A stretch of DNA of 64,000 nucleotides from Prado023 sp963788325 (GTDB lineage: Bacteria > Actinomycetota > Actinomycetes > S36-B12 > CAIYMF01): contig CAWBGJ010000001.1 of the NCBI GenBank assembly GCA_963788325.1, forward strand, positions 62,001-126,000, read 5' to 3'. The notes below the pieces were generated by a model. The model saw only the letters and a program-made list of their open reading frames with translations, was not told where the DNA came from and made no database searches. The first letter of the stretch is position 1. Every line of letters begins with the position of its first letter. Below, in pieces: positions 53,407 through 62,419 of this stretch. The position numbers were made by a program, and so were the translations under genes.

Positions 53407-54216
53407 TCAGCCGGCCAGCGCGCGGCGGGCCTGTTCGATCCTGTGGGCCACGGTGGCATCGACGACCTCGTTGCCGATCCGGACGCTGATCCCGCCGATC
53501 ACCTCGGGATCGACCGCGACGTTGAGCCGGATGTCGCGGCCGTTGAGCCGTGAGAGCGCAGCCGCTAGCCTCGTGGCCTGGTCCTCGTCCAGGGGGCGGG
53601 CGACACGGACCTCGGCCACGGACCGGCCGCGCTGCTCGGCGGCGAGGTCGCTGAGGTCCTCGAGCACCGCGTCCGCGCGGCGCCCGCGCAGGTGCCCCAT
53701 CGAGTACGCCAGCACGTCGAGTGCCTGCGTCGAGGCGCGCCCTTCGAGCAACCCGCGCACCATCGCGGCCTTCTGCCCCGACGTCACCGCCGGGTTGGTC
53801 AGCGCCATCTGCAGGTCGGCCGAACCCGACACGGCCTGCGCGAAGCCGAACAGCTGATCCTCGACCTCGTCCAACGAGCCGGCGCGGTCCGCGTCGAGGA
53901 ACGCGGCCTGGGCGGCGATCCCCTCGAGGGACTCCAGCATCTCCACCGGCGCCGACCAGCGCTGGCCCACGACATCGGCAAGCACCTCGACTGCCGTGGC
54001 CGACAGGCGCGAACCGAACAGGGCGTGCACGGTCGCCTGGCGTGCCGCCACAGGCTGACCGGAGTCCGAGAGCGCCGAGCGGAGCTGGGCCTCGGCACCG
54101 ATCAGGTCAGCAGCGGAGAACAGCTCAGCCGAGAGCCCGGACAGCGCGGGATCGTCGCGACGCTGGTCGAGGCGGGCACGAAGGCCCGTGTAGTTCGCCC
54201 GGCTGGAACCGATCAT
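53407..54216 (-). CDS. atpH: ATP synthase delta subunit
   Basis: 269 residues, about 90 longer than the E. coli protein but normal for Streptomyces-like actinobacteria with a separate b subunit; M. tuberculosis has a b-delta fusion instead. The N-terminal addition (about 1-90) is helical; the C-terminal OSCP domain includes EVRVARPLDEDQATRLAAALSRLNGRDIRLNVAVDPEVIGGISVRIGNEVVDATV. Links F1 to the outer stalk. ATG 54216 overlaps the atpF stop. Confidence 0.95.
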   Translation of the reverse strand: MIGSSRANYTGLRARLDQRRDDPALSGLSAELFSAADLIGAEAQLRSALSDSGQPVAARQATVHALFGSRLSATAVEVLADVVGQRWSAPVEMLESLEGIAAQAAFLDADRAGSLDEVEDQLFGFAQAVSGSADLQMALTNPAVTSGQKAAMVRGLLEGRASTQALDVLAYSMGHLRGRRADAVLEDLSDLAAEQRGRSVAEVRVARPLDEDQATRLAAALSRLNGRDIRLNVAVDPEVIGGISVRIGNEVVDATVAHRIEQARRALAG

Positions 54217-54767
54217 GGCGTGTCCGACCCCCGGGTGGCCGCCTGGGTCTCGAGGTCGCTGATGAACCGGTCGACGGTGGCCCGGGCGCGGGCATCGTCG
54301 GTCAGGCTCTCGCCCACGATCTTGCTGGCCAGCGCCAAGGCGAGGTCACCGACGTCGCGCTGCAGCGAGCCGATCGCCGACTCCCGCTCGATCTCGAGCT
54401 GGGCGTCTGCGCGGGCGGTGACGGCAGCGGCTGCCTCCACTGCCTGGGCACGCGCGGCTGCGACGATCTGCTCCCCGTCGCTGTGCGCCGAGGTGCGGAT
54501 CGCCGAGGCCTCCTTGGCTGCGGACTCCAGCTGCGCTGAGTACGCCTCACGGCTGCGCGCGGCCTCGGCCTGCATGACCTTGGCCTTCTCGATGCCGCCC
54601 TCGATGTTCTCCGCACGCTCCGCCACGATCCGGTTGAACGTTGGCAGCACGTACTTCCAGAACATCACGAGCAGGACGACGAACGACAGCGTGCCCCAGA
54701 TGATGTCGTAGGACGCCGGCCAGAGCGGGTTCGGCTCCTCCGACGCAACGATGAATACGGTGTCCAT
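54213..54767 (-). CDS. atpF: ATP synthase b subunit
   Basis: 184 residues. One membrane span, LWPASYDIIWGTLSFVVLLVMFWKYVLP (about 17-44), then a long Ala/Glu-rich coiled coil (about 50-160), the outer stalk. Its stop overlaps atpH (ATGA). Confidence 0.96.
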   Translation of the reverse strand: MDTVFIVASEEPNPLWPASYDIIWGTLSFVVLLVMFWKYVLPTFNRIVAERAENIEGGIEKAKVMQAEAARSREAYSAQLESAAKEASAIRTSAHSDGEQIVAAARAQAVEAAAAVTARADAQLEIERESAIGSLQRDVGDLALALASKIVGESLTDDARARATVDRFISDLETQAATRGSDTP

Positions 54768-54821
54768 GGCCCTTCCAGATCAGCTTCGAGGGTTCAGCGT
54801 CCGATGCGCAGGCGTCGACGA

Positions 54822-55046
54822 TCAGGTGAAGAGGAAGCCTGCGACCAGGCCGATGAGGGCAAGGGCCTCTGTGAAGGCGATGCCGAGGAACATGTTGGTG
54901 CGCAGGACGCCGGTGGCCTCGGGCTGGCGGGCGATGCCCTCCAGCGCCTTGCCGACCAGGATGCCGATGCCGATACCTGGGCCGATGGCCGCCAGGCCGT
55001 ATCCGATCGCGTTGAGGTTGCCGTTGACTTCGGCGAGCAGCTCCAC
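54822..55046 (-). CDS. atpE: ATP synthase c subunit
   Basis: 74 residues, two membrane helices. Polar loop ALEGIARQPEATGVLRT and proton-carrying Glu in IAFTEALALIG (about 60). No sodium-site Gln/Ser pattern is evident, so a proton ring is expected. Confidence 0.97.
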   Translation of the reverse strand: MELLAEVNGNLNAIGYGLAAIGPGIGIGILVGKALEGIARQPEATGVLRTNMFLGIAFTEALALIGLVAGFLFT

Positions 55047-55113
55047 TGTGGTGGTTCCTTCCGTGTGGCCCGTGGCGGTCGCCCGGGAATCTGGGGTGGT
55101 GCGGGTACGCGGT

Positions 55114-55935
55114 CTAGTGCTCGTGACTCGTGGCGCCGTCGATGTACACGGCCGTCAGCAGGGCGAAGATGTAGGCCTGCAGCGGCGCGACGATCAGCTC
55201 GAAGCACACGAAGGCGAAGCCCATGAGCAGCGACGGGACCGCCGCCAACTTGAGCAGGCCCTGCGCCTCGAAGAGCAGGTAGCTGGTGGCTCCGAAGAAC
55301 AGCACCAGCAGCAGGTGGCCGGCCATCATGTTGGCCAGCAGACGGATCGTCAGCGTGACCGGGCGCAGGATGAACGTGGAGATGAACTCGATCGGGGTGA
55401 CCAGCACGTAGATCGGCTTGGGCACGCCGGGCGGGAAGAGGTTGAGCTTCATGTACTGCCCGAAGCCGTGTTCCTTGATGCCCGCGTAGTTGAAGGTCAC
55501 GTAGGAGACGGTCGCCAGCACGAGGGGCACGCCGATCACGGCCGTGGCCGCGATGTGCATCATCGGCATGATGCCCGTGATGTTGAAGGCCAGGATCATC
55601 CAGAACAGCGTGACGATGATCGGCGCGAATCGCCGACCGCGCGTGCCCATCACCTCGTCGATGATGTTGACGTACACGAGGTCCAGGGCCATCTCGCCGA
55701 GGTTCTGCAACTTGTTCGGGACCATCGAGGGCTTCTTGAACGCCATCACGAAGAAGAGCGCGAGCACCCCGGCCATGAAGAAGCCGATCAGGTCGATCCG
55801 GGTGGGGCCCCACGCGGTGCCCTCGCCGAACAGCTGGGGCGGGAAGAACTCCATGATCGTGGGGGGCGCATAGCCCTCACCCTCGCCACCGGCGGAGCCG
55901 ACGAGCGACCCGACGGAAGCTGCAACGTTCAGCAC
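55114..55935 (-). CDS. atpB: ATP synthase a subunit
   Basis: 273 residues, five or six membrane spans. The essential Arg is in RPVTLTIRLLANMMAGHLLL (about 190) and the last helix has FVCFELIVAPLQAYIFALLTAVYI. It forms the proton half-channels beside the c ring. About 25 N-terminal residues with GSAGGEGEGYAPP precede the FFPPQLF amphipathic part. The start lies 48 bases after the AtpZ-like gene. Confidence 0.97.
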   Translation of the reverse strand: MLNVAASVGSLVGSAGGEGEGYAPPTIMEFFPPQLFGEGTAWGPTRIDLIGFFMAGVLALFFVMAFKKPSMVPNKLQNLGEMALDLVYVNIIDEVMGTRGRRFAPIIVTLFWMILAFNITGIMPMMHIAATAVIGVPLVLATVSYVTFNYAGIKEHGFGQYMKLNLFPPGVPKPIYVLVTPIEFISTFILRPVTLTIRLLANMMAGHLLLVLFFGATSYLLFEAQGLLKLAAVPSLLMGFAFVCFELIVAPLQAYIFALLTAVYIDGATSHEH

Positions 55936-55983
55936 AGTGGGCCCTTCCGGGATCGCAATGGTCCAATTGACGCGCAGCGGTGA

Positions 55984-56265
55984 CTACTCATCGCGTCCGA
56001 AGCGAAGATACACGATCCCGAAACCGACCATGAAGCCGGCCACGAGCCCGACCACCGTGAAGATTGGTCCGGTGCCCAGCCAGCGATCAGCAAGGGCGCC
56101 GAGGCCTCCCCAGACCACGACTCCAGCGACCAGCGACCCGATCGCTGAGTGGGCGACATGCTCGCCGGTGGGCACCAGAGCCGGGTGCATCGGGGGCTTG
56201 TCGCCGCCGCCCTGACCCGAGGGGGGTTCGTCGTCGGGGACCCGCTCGGGCATCAACTCGCTCAT
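55984..56265 (-). CDS. AtpZ/AtpI-like small membrane protein of the atp operon
   Basis: 93 residues. A Pro/Gly-rich soluble start is followed by two membrane spans: AHSAIGSLVAGVVVWGGLGALADRWLGTGPIFTVVGLVAGFMVGFGIVYLRF (about 38-88), the AtpZ/AtpI pattern. Such proteins help assemble the c ring or carry magnesium. ATG overlaps the upstream stop (ATGA). Confidence 0.85.
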   Translation of the reverse strand: MSELMPERVPDDEPPSGQGGGDKPPMHPALVPTGEHVAHSAIGSLVAGVVVWGGLGALADRWLGTGPIFTVVGLVAGFMVGFGIVYLRFGRDE

Positions 56266-56777
56266 TGCCGCTCCGGCTCCAGGTAGGGCACCTGGGTCCG
56301 CAGGACGACCAGCGCCTCGAGCACCAGGCTGCCGATGGTCCCGACCAGCAGGGCGAGGAACAGGGCGGGCCGTGAGTAGTAGTCAGCGTCACGCAGCACC
56401 ACCAGCACGAGGATCAGCAGGACCATCTTGACCAGCCAGGACCCGAGCACTGCGATCCCCAGGGTGCTCACGTCCAGGCCAGCCGTGCTCAGGGCCACCA
56501 CCACGGTGATCGCGAAGAAGGCCACGGCGATGCCCATACCGGTCAGGGCGCCCCAGAGCCCGGGGCCGCCTGCCAGCAGGTAGCCCACGAGCGCCGAGAG
56601 GGGCAGCGCGATCAGCGAGGCCACGGCACCGACCCGCAGCGCCCGGCGCATCGGTGCGACCAGGGCTGTGGGGCCGGGCCGGCGACCCGGGGGACGGGGC
56701 TTCTGGGGGGGCTCCGTCGGTGCGGAATCGGGCCGGGGCTCGGGTTCGTGCGCTGCGGGCTCGGGGGCGAGGTTCAT
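56262..56777 (-). CDS. ATP synthase-associated membrane protein (AtpI/Rv1303-like)
   Basis: 171 residues from ATG 56777. About 45 Pro/Arg-rich residues precede four membrane spans (RRALRVGAVASLIALPLSALVGYLLAGGPGLWGALTGMGIAVAFFAITVVVALS and further). Position directly before the AtpZ-like gene and atpB matches Rv1303. Both ends overlap neighbours by four bases (ATGA), so wecA, this gene and the AtpZ-like gene are translated as a chain. Role unproven. Confidence 0.85.
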   Translation of the reverse strand: MNLAPEPAAHEPEPRPDSAPTEPPQKPRPPGRRPGPTALVAPMRRALRVGAVASLIALPLSALVGYLLAGGPGLWGALTGMGIAVAFFAITVVVALSTAGLDVSTLGIAVLGSWLVKMVLLILVLVVLRDADYYSRPALFLALLVGTIGSLVLEALVVLRTQVPYLEPERQ

Positions 56778-57880
56778 GCGACTCCTGCGCGATCGGTGCG
56801 GCGGACACTGGGCCATGCCACCGCGAGTACCAGCAACCCCGCGCCGATCAGGCTGGCGATCAGGGCCGTCGACAGCTCGACGAAGGCAAGCATGACCACG
56901 GAGAAGGCGATCAGGGCGGCCCAGGCGGTGAGGAGCACCACTGCGCGGCGCTGGGAGTGGCCCATCTCGAGCAGGCGGTGGTGCAGGTGCTGCTTGTCGG
57001 GGGCGAACGGTGAACGTCCGGCCCGGGTGCGCCGGACGACGGCCAGCAGCAGGTCCAGCAGGGGCACAGCCAGCACCCCGAGGGGGACCAGGATCGGCAG
57101 CAGGGCCGGCAGCAGCGTGGTCCCGGCCAGTGCGTTCGGGTCCACCTTGCCGGTCAGGGTGATCACGCTGGCGGCCATCAGGTAGCCGATCAGCATCGAC
57201 CCCGTGTCACCCATGAACAGCCGCGCAGGGAAGGCGTTGTGCGGCAGGAAGCCCACGCACATCCCCACCAGCAGCGCTGAGACCAGCGCCGAGAGCGTGG
57301 CGCGCTCGACCCCGAACTGGACACTGAGCAGGTACGCGTAGACGAAGAACGCGGCCGCCGAGACGGCGGTGATCCCCGCGGCCAGGCCGTCGAGACCGTC
57401 GATGAAGTTGATGGCATTCACGCTCACGAGCACGATGATCACGGTCAGCAGCACCGAGGTGGTGGGGTCCAGGACGAGCACTCCCCCGATCGGGAGCCAC
57501 AGGATCGTGATGCCCTGCAGGGCCATCACGCTGGCCGCCAGGACCTGGCCTGCCATCTTCGTGGGGGCGTCGAGTTCCCAGCGATCGTCGGCCAGGCCGA
57601 GCGCGACGATGATCGTGGCCCCCGACATGAGGGCCATCGCCTCGGTGGAGGACCCCTCGAACACCGAGCGCATCATGGGCAGCTTGCTGGCCAGCACCAT
57701 TCCGCCGGCCATCCCGAGGAACATGCCCAGGCCACCCCAGCGCGGGATGGCGTGGTCGTGGACGTCGCGGTCGCGGACCCCGGCCACGGCACCGGCGCGC
57801 AACGCCAGCGCCCGCACGACCGGCATGACCAGGTAGGTCAGCGCGGCGGCGACCAGCAGGCTGAGCCCGTACTCACGCAC
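56774..57880 (-). CDS. wecA: Undecaprenyl/decaprenyl-phosphate GlcNAc-1-phosphate transferase
   Basis: 368 residues, about ten membrane spans. GLADDRWELDAPTKMAGQ carries the DD motif, NAINFIDGLDGLAAGITAVSA the catalytic Asp, and FLPHNAFPARLFMGDTGSMLIGYL the substrate loop, all typical of WecA/MraY. It puts GlcNAc-1-phosphate on a polyprenyl phosphate to begin arabinogalactan, teichoic acid or similar polymers; Rv1302 has this place. GTG 57880 overlaps the glyA stop by one base. Confidence 0.95.
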   Translation of the reverse strand: MREYGLSLLVAAALTYLVMPVVRALALRAGAVAGVRDRDVHDHAIPRWGGLGMFLGMAGGMVLASKLPMMRSVFEGSSTEAMALMSGATIIVALGLADDRWELDAPTKMAGQVLAASVMALQGITILWLPIGGVLVLDPTTSVLLTVIIVLVSVNAINFIDGLDGLAAGITAVSAAAFFVYAYLLSVQFGVERATLSALVSALLVGMCVGFLPHNAFPARLFMGDTGSMLIGYLMAASVITLTGKVDPNALAGTTLLPALLPILVPLGVLAVPLLDLLLAVVRRTRAGRSPFAPDKQHLHHRLLEMGHSQRRAVVLLTAWAALIAFSVVMLAFVELSTALIASLIGAGLLVLAVAWPSVRRTDRAGVA

Positions 57881-59154
57881 TAGCTGCGCGGGTAGGCCGG
57901 GAAGGTGGTGACCAACTCGCTGACCTCGGCGCGGATGTCATGGGCCGCGGCCCCGTGCTCGTCTCGGATCGCCCGTCCGATGAGGTCCGCGATCCGGGCC
58001 ATCTCGGGTCGGCCCATGCCCTGGGTGGTCACCGAGGGCGTCCCGACCCGGATCCCCGAGGCCACGCTCGCCGGACGCGGGTCGTTGGGGATGGCGTTCT
58101 TGTTCAGCACGATCCCGGCGGCATCGCAACGTGCCTCGGCCTCGGTGCCCGTGACCCCGGTGCCCTGCAGGTCCAGCAGGGCGAGGTGCGTGTCGGTGCC
58201 CCCGGTGACCGGGCGCATGCCGTGGCCGGCCAGACCCTCGGTCAGAGCCTGCGAGTTGGAGATCACGTCACGCGCGTACTGGGCGTACTGCGGGGTCGCG
58301 GCCTCCTTGAGCGCCACGGCCTTGGCTGCCACCGCATGCATCAGGGGACCGCCCTGCATCATCGGGAACACGGCTTTGTCGATGGCCGCCGCGTGCTCGG
58401 AGCGGGCCAGGATCATCCCGCCACGCGGCCCGCGCAGCACCTTGTGGGTGGTGAAGGTCACGACGTCAGCGTGCGGCACCGGCGAGGGGATCGCCCCACC
58501 TGCCACCAGGCCGATGAAGTGCGCGGCGTCGACCATGAGGATCGCTCCGACCTCATCGGCGATCGCCCGGAAGGCGGCGAAGTCGATGAGCCTCGGGATC
58601 GCCGAACCGCCGCAGATGATCATCCGGGGTCGGTGCTCGCGGGCGAGGTCACGGACCTGGTCGTAGTCGATGTCCTCGGTCTGCGGGTGGACCCCGTAGT
58701 GCACGGCATGGAACCACTTGCCCGAGAAGCTCACCTTGGTGCCGTGGGTGAGGTGGCCGCCATGCGGCAGGCTCATCGCCAGGACGGTCTCGCCGGGCTT
58801 CATGAAGGCCCCGTATGCGGCGATGTTGGCACTGGCCCCCGAATGCGGCTGGAGGTTGGCGTGGTCCGCCCCGAACAGCGCCTTGGCCCGCTCGATGCCG
58901 ATGGTCTCGGCGTCGTCGACGACGGCGCACCCGCCGTAGTAGCGCCGCCCCGGGTAGCCCTCGGCGTACTTGTTGCTCAGCGTGGAGCCCAGCGCTGCCA
59001 GCACGGCTGGGGAGGTGAAGTTCTCACTGGCGATCAGCTGCAGGCCGGCCCGCAGCCGGTCGAGCTCGCCCAGGATGACACCGGCGATCTCCGGGTCCTC
59101 AGCCGCAAGGGAGTCGAAATCGGGGCCCCAGAACGGGGTCTGTGCAGGGCTCAT
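57880..59154 (-). CDS. glyA: Serine hydroxymethyltransferase
   Basis: 424 residues from ATG 59154. QLIASENFTSPAVLAALGSTLSNKYAEGYPGRRYYGG (about 36-72) is the standard start of the fold; the PLP lysine is in VVTFTTHKVLRGPRGGMI (about 235). Interconverts serine and glycine with tetrahydrofolate. TAGACT about 45 bases before the start suggests its own promoter with a leader. With gcvP and gcvH 50 kb away it forms the glycine/one-carbon link. It leads into wecA and the atp genes without a gap. Confidence 0.97.
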   Translation of the reverse strand: MSPAQTPFWGPDFDSLAAEDPEIAGVILGELDRLRAGLQLIASENFTSPAVLAALGSTLSNKYAEGYPGRRYYGGCAVVDDAETIGIERAKALFGADHANLQPHSGASANIAAYGAFMKPGETVLAMSLPHGGHLTHGTKVSFSGKWFHAVHYGVHPQTEDIDYDQVRDLAREHRPRMIICGGSAIPRLIDFAAFRAIADEVGAILMVDAAHFIGLVAGGAIPSPVPHADVVTFTTHKVLRGPRGGMILARSEHAAAIDKAVFPMMQGGPLMHAVAAKAVALKEAATPQYAQYARDVISNSQALTEGLAGHGMRPVTGGTDTHLALLDLQGTGVTGTEAEARCDAAGIVLNKNAIPNDPRPASVASGIRVGTPSVTTQGMGRPEMARIADLIGRAIRDEHGAAAHDIRAEVSELVTTFPAYPRS

Positions 59155-59199
59155 GGGGTGGCTCCAGGGCACGGTCGGGGTCGCCGGACGCGCCAGAGT

Positions 59200-59850
59200 C
59201 TACGGGGCCGGTGGCAGGGGGGCCGCGCCCGCCACGAGGAGTCCCGGGCACGACCCGCGCAGGTCCTCGAACGCCAAGGGTCCGGGCCGGACGAGTACGG
59301 GCTGGGCGCCTGTGAGGTCCACGACGGCCGAGGCAGGCGCCGCGGGCAGCGCACCGGCGTCCAGCAGGACCGTCAGGCCTTCGCAGAGTTCCGCGGGGAA
59401 GGCCGTATCGGCGTCATGGCCGGCGCCGGCGGCGACCACGCCCAGCGGCCCGGTGCGCTCCAGCAGCTCGAGGGCCACCGGATGCAGCGGCATCCGCACC
59501 GCGATCCGTCCCGAGGCGTCGGTCAGCGACCAGGCCAGCGTGGGCTGCGCCTTCAGGATCAAGGTCAGCGGACCGGGCCAGAAGTCCGACATCAGCCCGC
59601 GAGCGAGCAGATCGACCTCGGCCAGGCCTGCGACCGTCGCCACCTTGGGCACCATCACAGGGATGCTCAGATCAGGACGGCCCTTCGCTGCGCGCACCGC
59701 CTGGGTACCGCGCTCGCTGAAGGCATCAGCGGCGATCCCGTACGAGGTGTCCAGCGGCAGGCCGACCAGCTGTCCGCGACGCAGCGCGGCTGCGGCCGCC
59801 CCGAGGCCGCGCTCGCGCTCCTCGGGATCGGCGGTGTGGATGCGGATCAT
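59200..59850 (-). CDS. tsaC: L-threonylcarbamoyladenylate synthase (Sua5/YrdC/YwlC family)
   Basis: 216 residues. LRRGQLVGLPLDTSYGIAADAFSERGTQAVRAAKGRPDLSIPVMVP (about 26-71) is the conserved YrdC core, and PGPLTLILKAQP and GRIAVRMPLHPVALELLERTGPL follow. Makes threonylcarbamoyl-AMP for t6A at position 37 of ANN-decoding tRNAs. No separate Sua5 domain is seen. ATG 59850 overlaps the prmC stop (ATGA). Confidence 0.94.
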   Translation of the reverse strand: MIRIHTADPEERERGLGAAAAALRRGQLVGLPLDTSYGIAADAFSERGTQAVRAAKGRPDLSIPVMVPKVATVAGLAEVDLLARGLMSDFWPGPLTLILKAQPTLAWSLTDASGRIAVRMPLHPVALELLERTGPLGVVAAGAGHDADTAFPAELCEGLTVLLDAGALPAAPASAVVDLTGAQPVLVRPGPLAFEDLRGSCPGLLVAGAAPLPPAP

Positions 59851-60821
59851 GGGCCCATCCTGCCGGCCCTGATGGCGGTGGTGTGCCGGGGCAGACCGGC
59901 GAGATCACGACGGTCTGTGATGTCCCGCCACGCCGGCACACCGACCGGGGCCGTGGCCGGGGCGCCGAGCGCGGTGCCACCCGGGGCGTCGACGCGGTGG
60001 GCTCGAAGCACGCCGGGGACCCCTGCCGGGCCCGCCTGCTCGCCCTGCACATCCGCGTGCTCCACGACCAGCAGGCCGCCGGGGCGCAGCAGGATCGCCG
60101 CCTGCTCCACCAGCGCCCGGACGACGTCGAGCCCGTCGGCTCCCCCGTACAACGCCATGGCCGGGTCGTGCTCACGTACCTCGGGCTCGCGGGGGATGGC
60201 CGCGTCGGGGACGTAGGGCGGGTTGGTGACCAGCACATCGGCCTGGCCGCACAGGTGCAGCAGCGGCCCGTCAGTCCCGCTCACCGCGGTCGCGTCGGCC
60301 CGCACGAGGGTCAGCGAGCTGCCCACACGCGCCACCTGCTCGGTATGCGCTGCGATGTTGCGCTGGGCCCAGGCGATCGCCTCCGCGGAGACCTCCACCG
60401 CACTGACCTGGACCCCGGGGAGCTCGGTGGCCAACGAGATCGCAAGGGCGCCGGAGCCCGTGCACAGGTCCACCAGGACGCGCGCCTGTGACGTGGCGGC
60501 GAACCGCAGCACCTCGTCGACGATCAGCTCGGTCTCCGGTCGGGGGATGAACACACCTGGCCCGACCTGCAGCTCGAGGTGGCGGAACGGGGCGCTGCCG
60601 GTCAGGTGCTGAAGGGGCAGCCGCTGGGCGCGCTGGTCGATCAGGGCACGGAACCGGGCCGCCCCCGCCGGATCGACGTCAGTCCCGGACAGGCGGAGCA
60701 GCGCGCGTGGTCGCCCGGTCGCGTGGGCCAGGAGCAGCTCTGCGTCCACCATGGGGCTGGGCACGCCCGCGGCCGCCAGCGTCAGCGCGGCGTCGGCCAA
60801 CAGCTCCCGGGTGTGCTCCAC
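59847..60821 (-). CDS. prmC: Release factor glutamine methyltransferase
   Basis: 324 residues from GTG 60821. N-terminal helical domain (about 1-95), then the methyltransferase with LVDLCTGSGALAISLATELPG (about 115-135) and the diagnostic VLVTNPPYVP (about 197). Methylates the Gln of GGQ in release factors. A loop near 265-300 is longer than usual (QAGPAGVPGVLRAHRVDAP region), but the end RDITDRRDLAGLPRHTTAIR is normal. prfA, its substrate, is 3 kb upstream, with two haem-related genes between. Confidence 0.94.
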   Translation of the reverse strand: MEHTRELLADAALTLAAAGVPSPMVDAELLLAHATGRPRALLRLSGTDVDPAGAARFRALIDQRAQRLPLQHLTGSAPFRHLELQVGPGVFIPRPETELIVDEVLRFAATSQARVLVDLCTGSGALAISLATELPGVQVSAVEVSAEAIAWAQRNIAAHTEQVARVGSSLTLVRADATAVSGTDGPLLHLCGQADVLVTNPPYVPDAAIPREPEVREHDPAMALYGGADGLDVVRALVEQAAILLRPGGLLVVEHADVQGEQAGPAGVPGVLRAHRVDAPGGTALGAPATAPVGVPAWRDITDRRDLAGLPRHTTAIRAGRMGP

Positions 60822-60827
60822 CGGGGA

Positions 60828-60833
60828 ACCCTA
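60828..60833 (-). promoter_or_regulatory. -10 box TAGGGT, leaderless start for prmC
   Basis: TAGGGT on the minus strand ends 6 nt before GTG 60821. Confidence 0.5.
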
Positions 60834-60938
60834 CGCCGGGCCCAGAGCGGCTGCCCTCACGGATCAGCCGCCGAGCGCAGAGCGGTCGGCCCTCGCGAGG
60901 CGGCCAGCGTGCTCTCCTGCGGCCCGGAATGTGCTGAT

Positions 60939-60990
60939 CCGGACACCTCCCGACCCCCAGCGGACACAGGTGTCCGTCCCGGGTCAGGAG
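60939..60990. promoter_or_regulatory. Cluster of CGGACA half-sites between hemY and prmC
   Basis: CCGGACAC (60940-60947), CGGACAC-AG-GTGTCCG (60961-60976, perfect palindrome) and TGTCCGGATCCGACA (60982-60996) make four related half-sites in both orientations. GGACACCT (60941-60948) can also pair with AGGTGTCC (60968-60975) as a stem ending hemY. It may be operator, terminator or both. Confidence 0.4.
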
Positions 60991-61027
60991 CTGTCCGGAT
61001 CCGACAATTCCGCGGGGAGCGACCCTG

Positions 61028-62419
61028 CTAGTGCGCGAGCAGCTGCGCGGCGACCCGGCGGCCGTCGGCGATGCAGTCCGGCAGGCCGACGCCGTTGAGG
61101 GCGGAGCCGGCGACCCGCACCGACCCGGACAACTCCGCCTCGATCCGCGCCACGCGGTCCCGATGGCCGACGACGTACTTGGGCATCGCACCCGGCCAGC
61201 GCACGATATGGCGCATCGTGGGCGCGCCCGTGGCACCGAGGATCGCACTGACGTAGCCGGTCACCGCCGCCAGCACCTGTGCATCCGGTGCCTGAGCGAG
61301 GGCGCCCACGCGGTCCGGGACGAAGGCGCGGACCAGCACCGAGCCGACGGGTGCGCGGTCGACCCACTTGTTCGAGCTGATCGTGATCCCGCTGATGGGC
61401 GGGCGGTCCGGGCCTGCCTCGAGGTAGCCATGACCGGCCAGCGGCACCGGGAACGCCGAGGCATCGAACCCGAGGCTGATCGAGGAGGTCGTGCCCAGGG
61501 GGATGCCCGCCAGCTCGGTGGCGGCCACCTGCGCGAACGGTGCGACGAGGTCGGCGGTCGTGCGCACACCGCAGGCCAGGATGGCCGAGCCAGCAGTCAG
61601 GATCGACCCGTCGGCCAGCGTCACGCGCACCCCGCGACCGGAACCCGATGCAGGTTCCAGTTCGGCCACAGGCGCACCTGTGCGGATCTGCACGCCCTGC
61701 TCGATGAGTGCGTGGACAAGGCCGTCGATCAACGAGCCCATCCCCGCGCGCAGGCTGCGGAAGGGTGACCCACCCGACGATCCGGCCCGGCGCGCTGCCC
61801 GACCCTGGGCGAGGCTGGCCAGCATCAGGCTGCGGTGCTCGGTCTCACTGGCGCGCAGGGTGGGCACGACGGCGTCCACGCTGAGCTCATCGACACTGGC
61901 CCCATAGACCCCACCCAGCAGCGGGTCGACGAAACCTGTCACCACCCCGTCGCCGAGCCGCCGCCGCAGCAGCGTGCCGATGGCCATGTCCTCGTCGCCC
62001 AGGACCCGGGGCAGGACCAGGTCCGCGGCGGCGCGGAGCTTCTGCGGCCAGGAGAGGACCTTGGTGCTGACGAAGGGGCCCAGCTGGGTGGGCAGGACCA
62101 GGCCCATGCCCGCGGGCATCGGTCGCATGCGCCCCGCCACCCGCAGCGACACCTCGCGCGGCTCAGTGACACTGATGACCCCGTCGCCCAGCCCGAGCTC
62201 GCGGATCAGGGCCAGGGCCGCGGGCCGGTAGGTGATGACCGAGTCCGGGCCGTGCTCGATCCGGAACCCGTCGCGGACCTCGGTGTGCACCTTGCCGCCC
62301 GGGCGATCAGCTGCCTCGAGCACGATGACCTCGCGACCATCGGCCCGCAGCTCCCAAGCCGCGGCCAGACCCGTGATACCGGCCCCGATGACCAGGACGT
62401 CGGCGTCGGCTGGGCTCAC
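61028..62419 (-). CDS. hemY: Protoporphyrinogen/coproporphyrinogen III oxidase
   Basis: 463 residues from GTG 62419. FAD loop ADVLVIGAGITGLAAAWELRADGREVIVLEAADRPGGKVHTE (about 6-48), then FRIEHGPDSVITYRPAAL and DPLLGGVYGASVDELSVDAVVP, characteristic of HemY/CgoX; the C-terminal FAD motif is VRVAGSALNGVGLPDCIADGRRVA. In actinobacteria this family mainly oxidises coproporphyrinogen III. GTGA overlap joins it to the radical SAM gene upstream. Confidence 0.94.
   Translation of the reverse strand: MSPADADVLVIGAGITGLAAAWELRADGREVIVLEAADRPGGKVHTEVRDGFRIEHGPDSVITYRPAALALIRELGLGDGVISVTEPREVSLRVAGRMRPMPAGMGLVLPTQLGPFVSTKVLSWPQKLRAAADLVLPRVLGDEDMAIGTLLRRRLGDGVVTGFVDPLLGGVYGASVDELSVDAVVPTLRASETEHRSLMLASLAQGRAARRAGSSGGSPFRSLRAGMGSLIDGLVHALIEQGVQIRTGAPVAELEPASGSGRGVRVTLADGSILTAGSAILACGVRTTADLVAPFAQVAATELAGIPLGTTSSISLGFDASAFPVPLAGHGYLEAGPDRPPISGITISSNKWVDRAPVGSVLVRAFVPDRVGALAQAPDAQVLAAVTGYVSAILGATGAPTMRHIVRWPGAMPKYVVGHRDRVARIEAELSGSVRVAGSALNGVGLPDCIADGRRVAAQLLAH

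Noticed and set aside
57940..60216. 758-residue open frame on the plus strand opposite glyA and tsaC
   Set aside because: Spans several minus-strand genes and their junctions; low-complexity translation.
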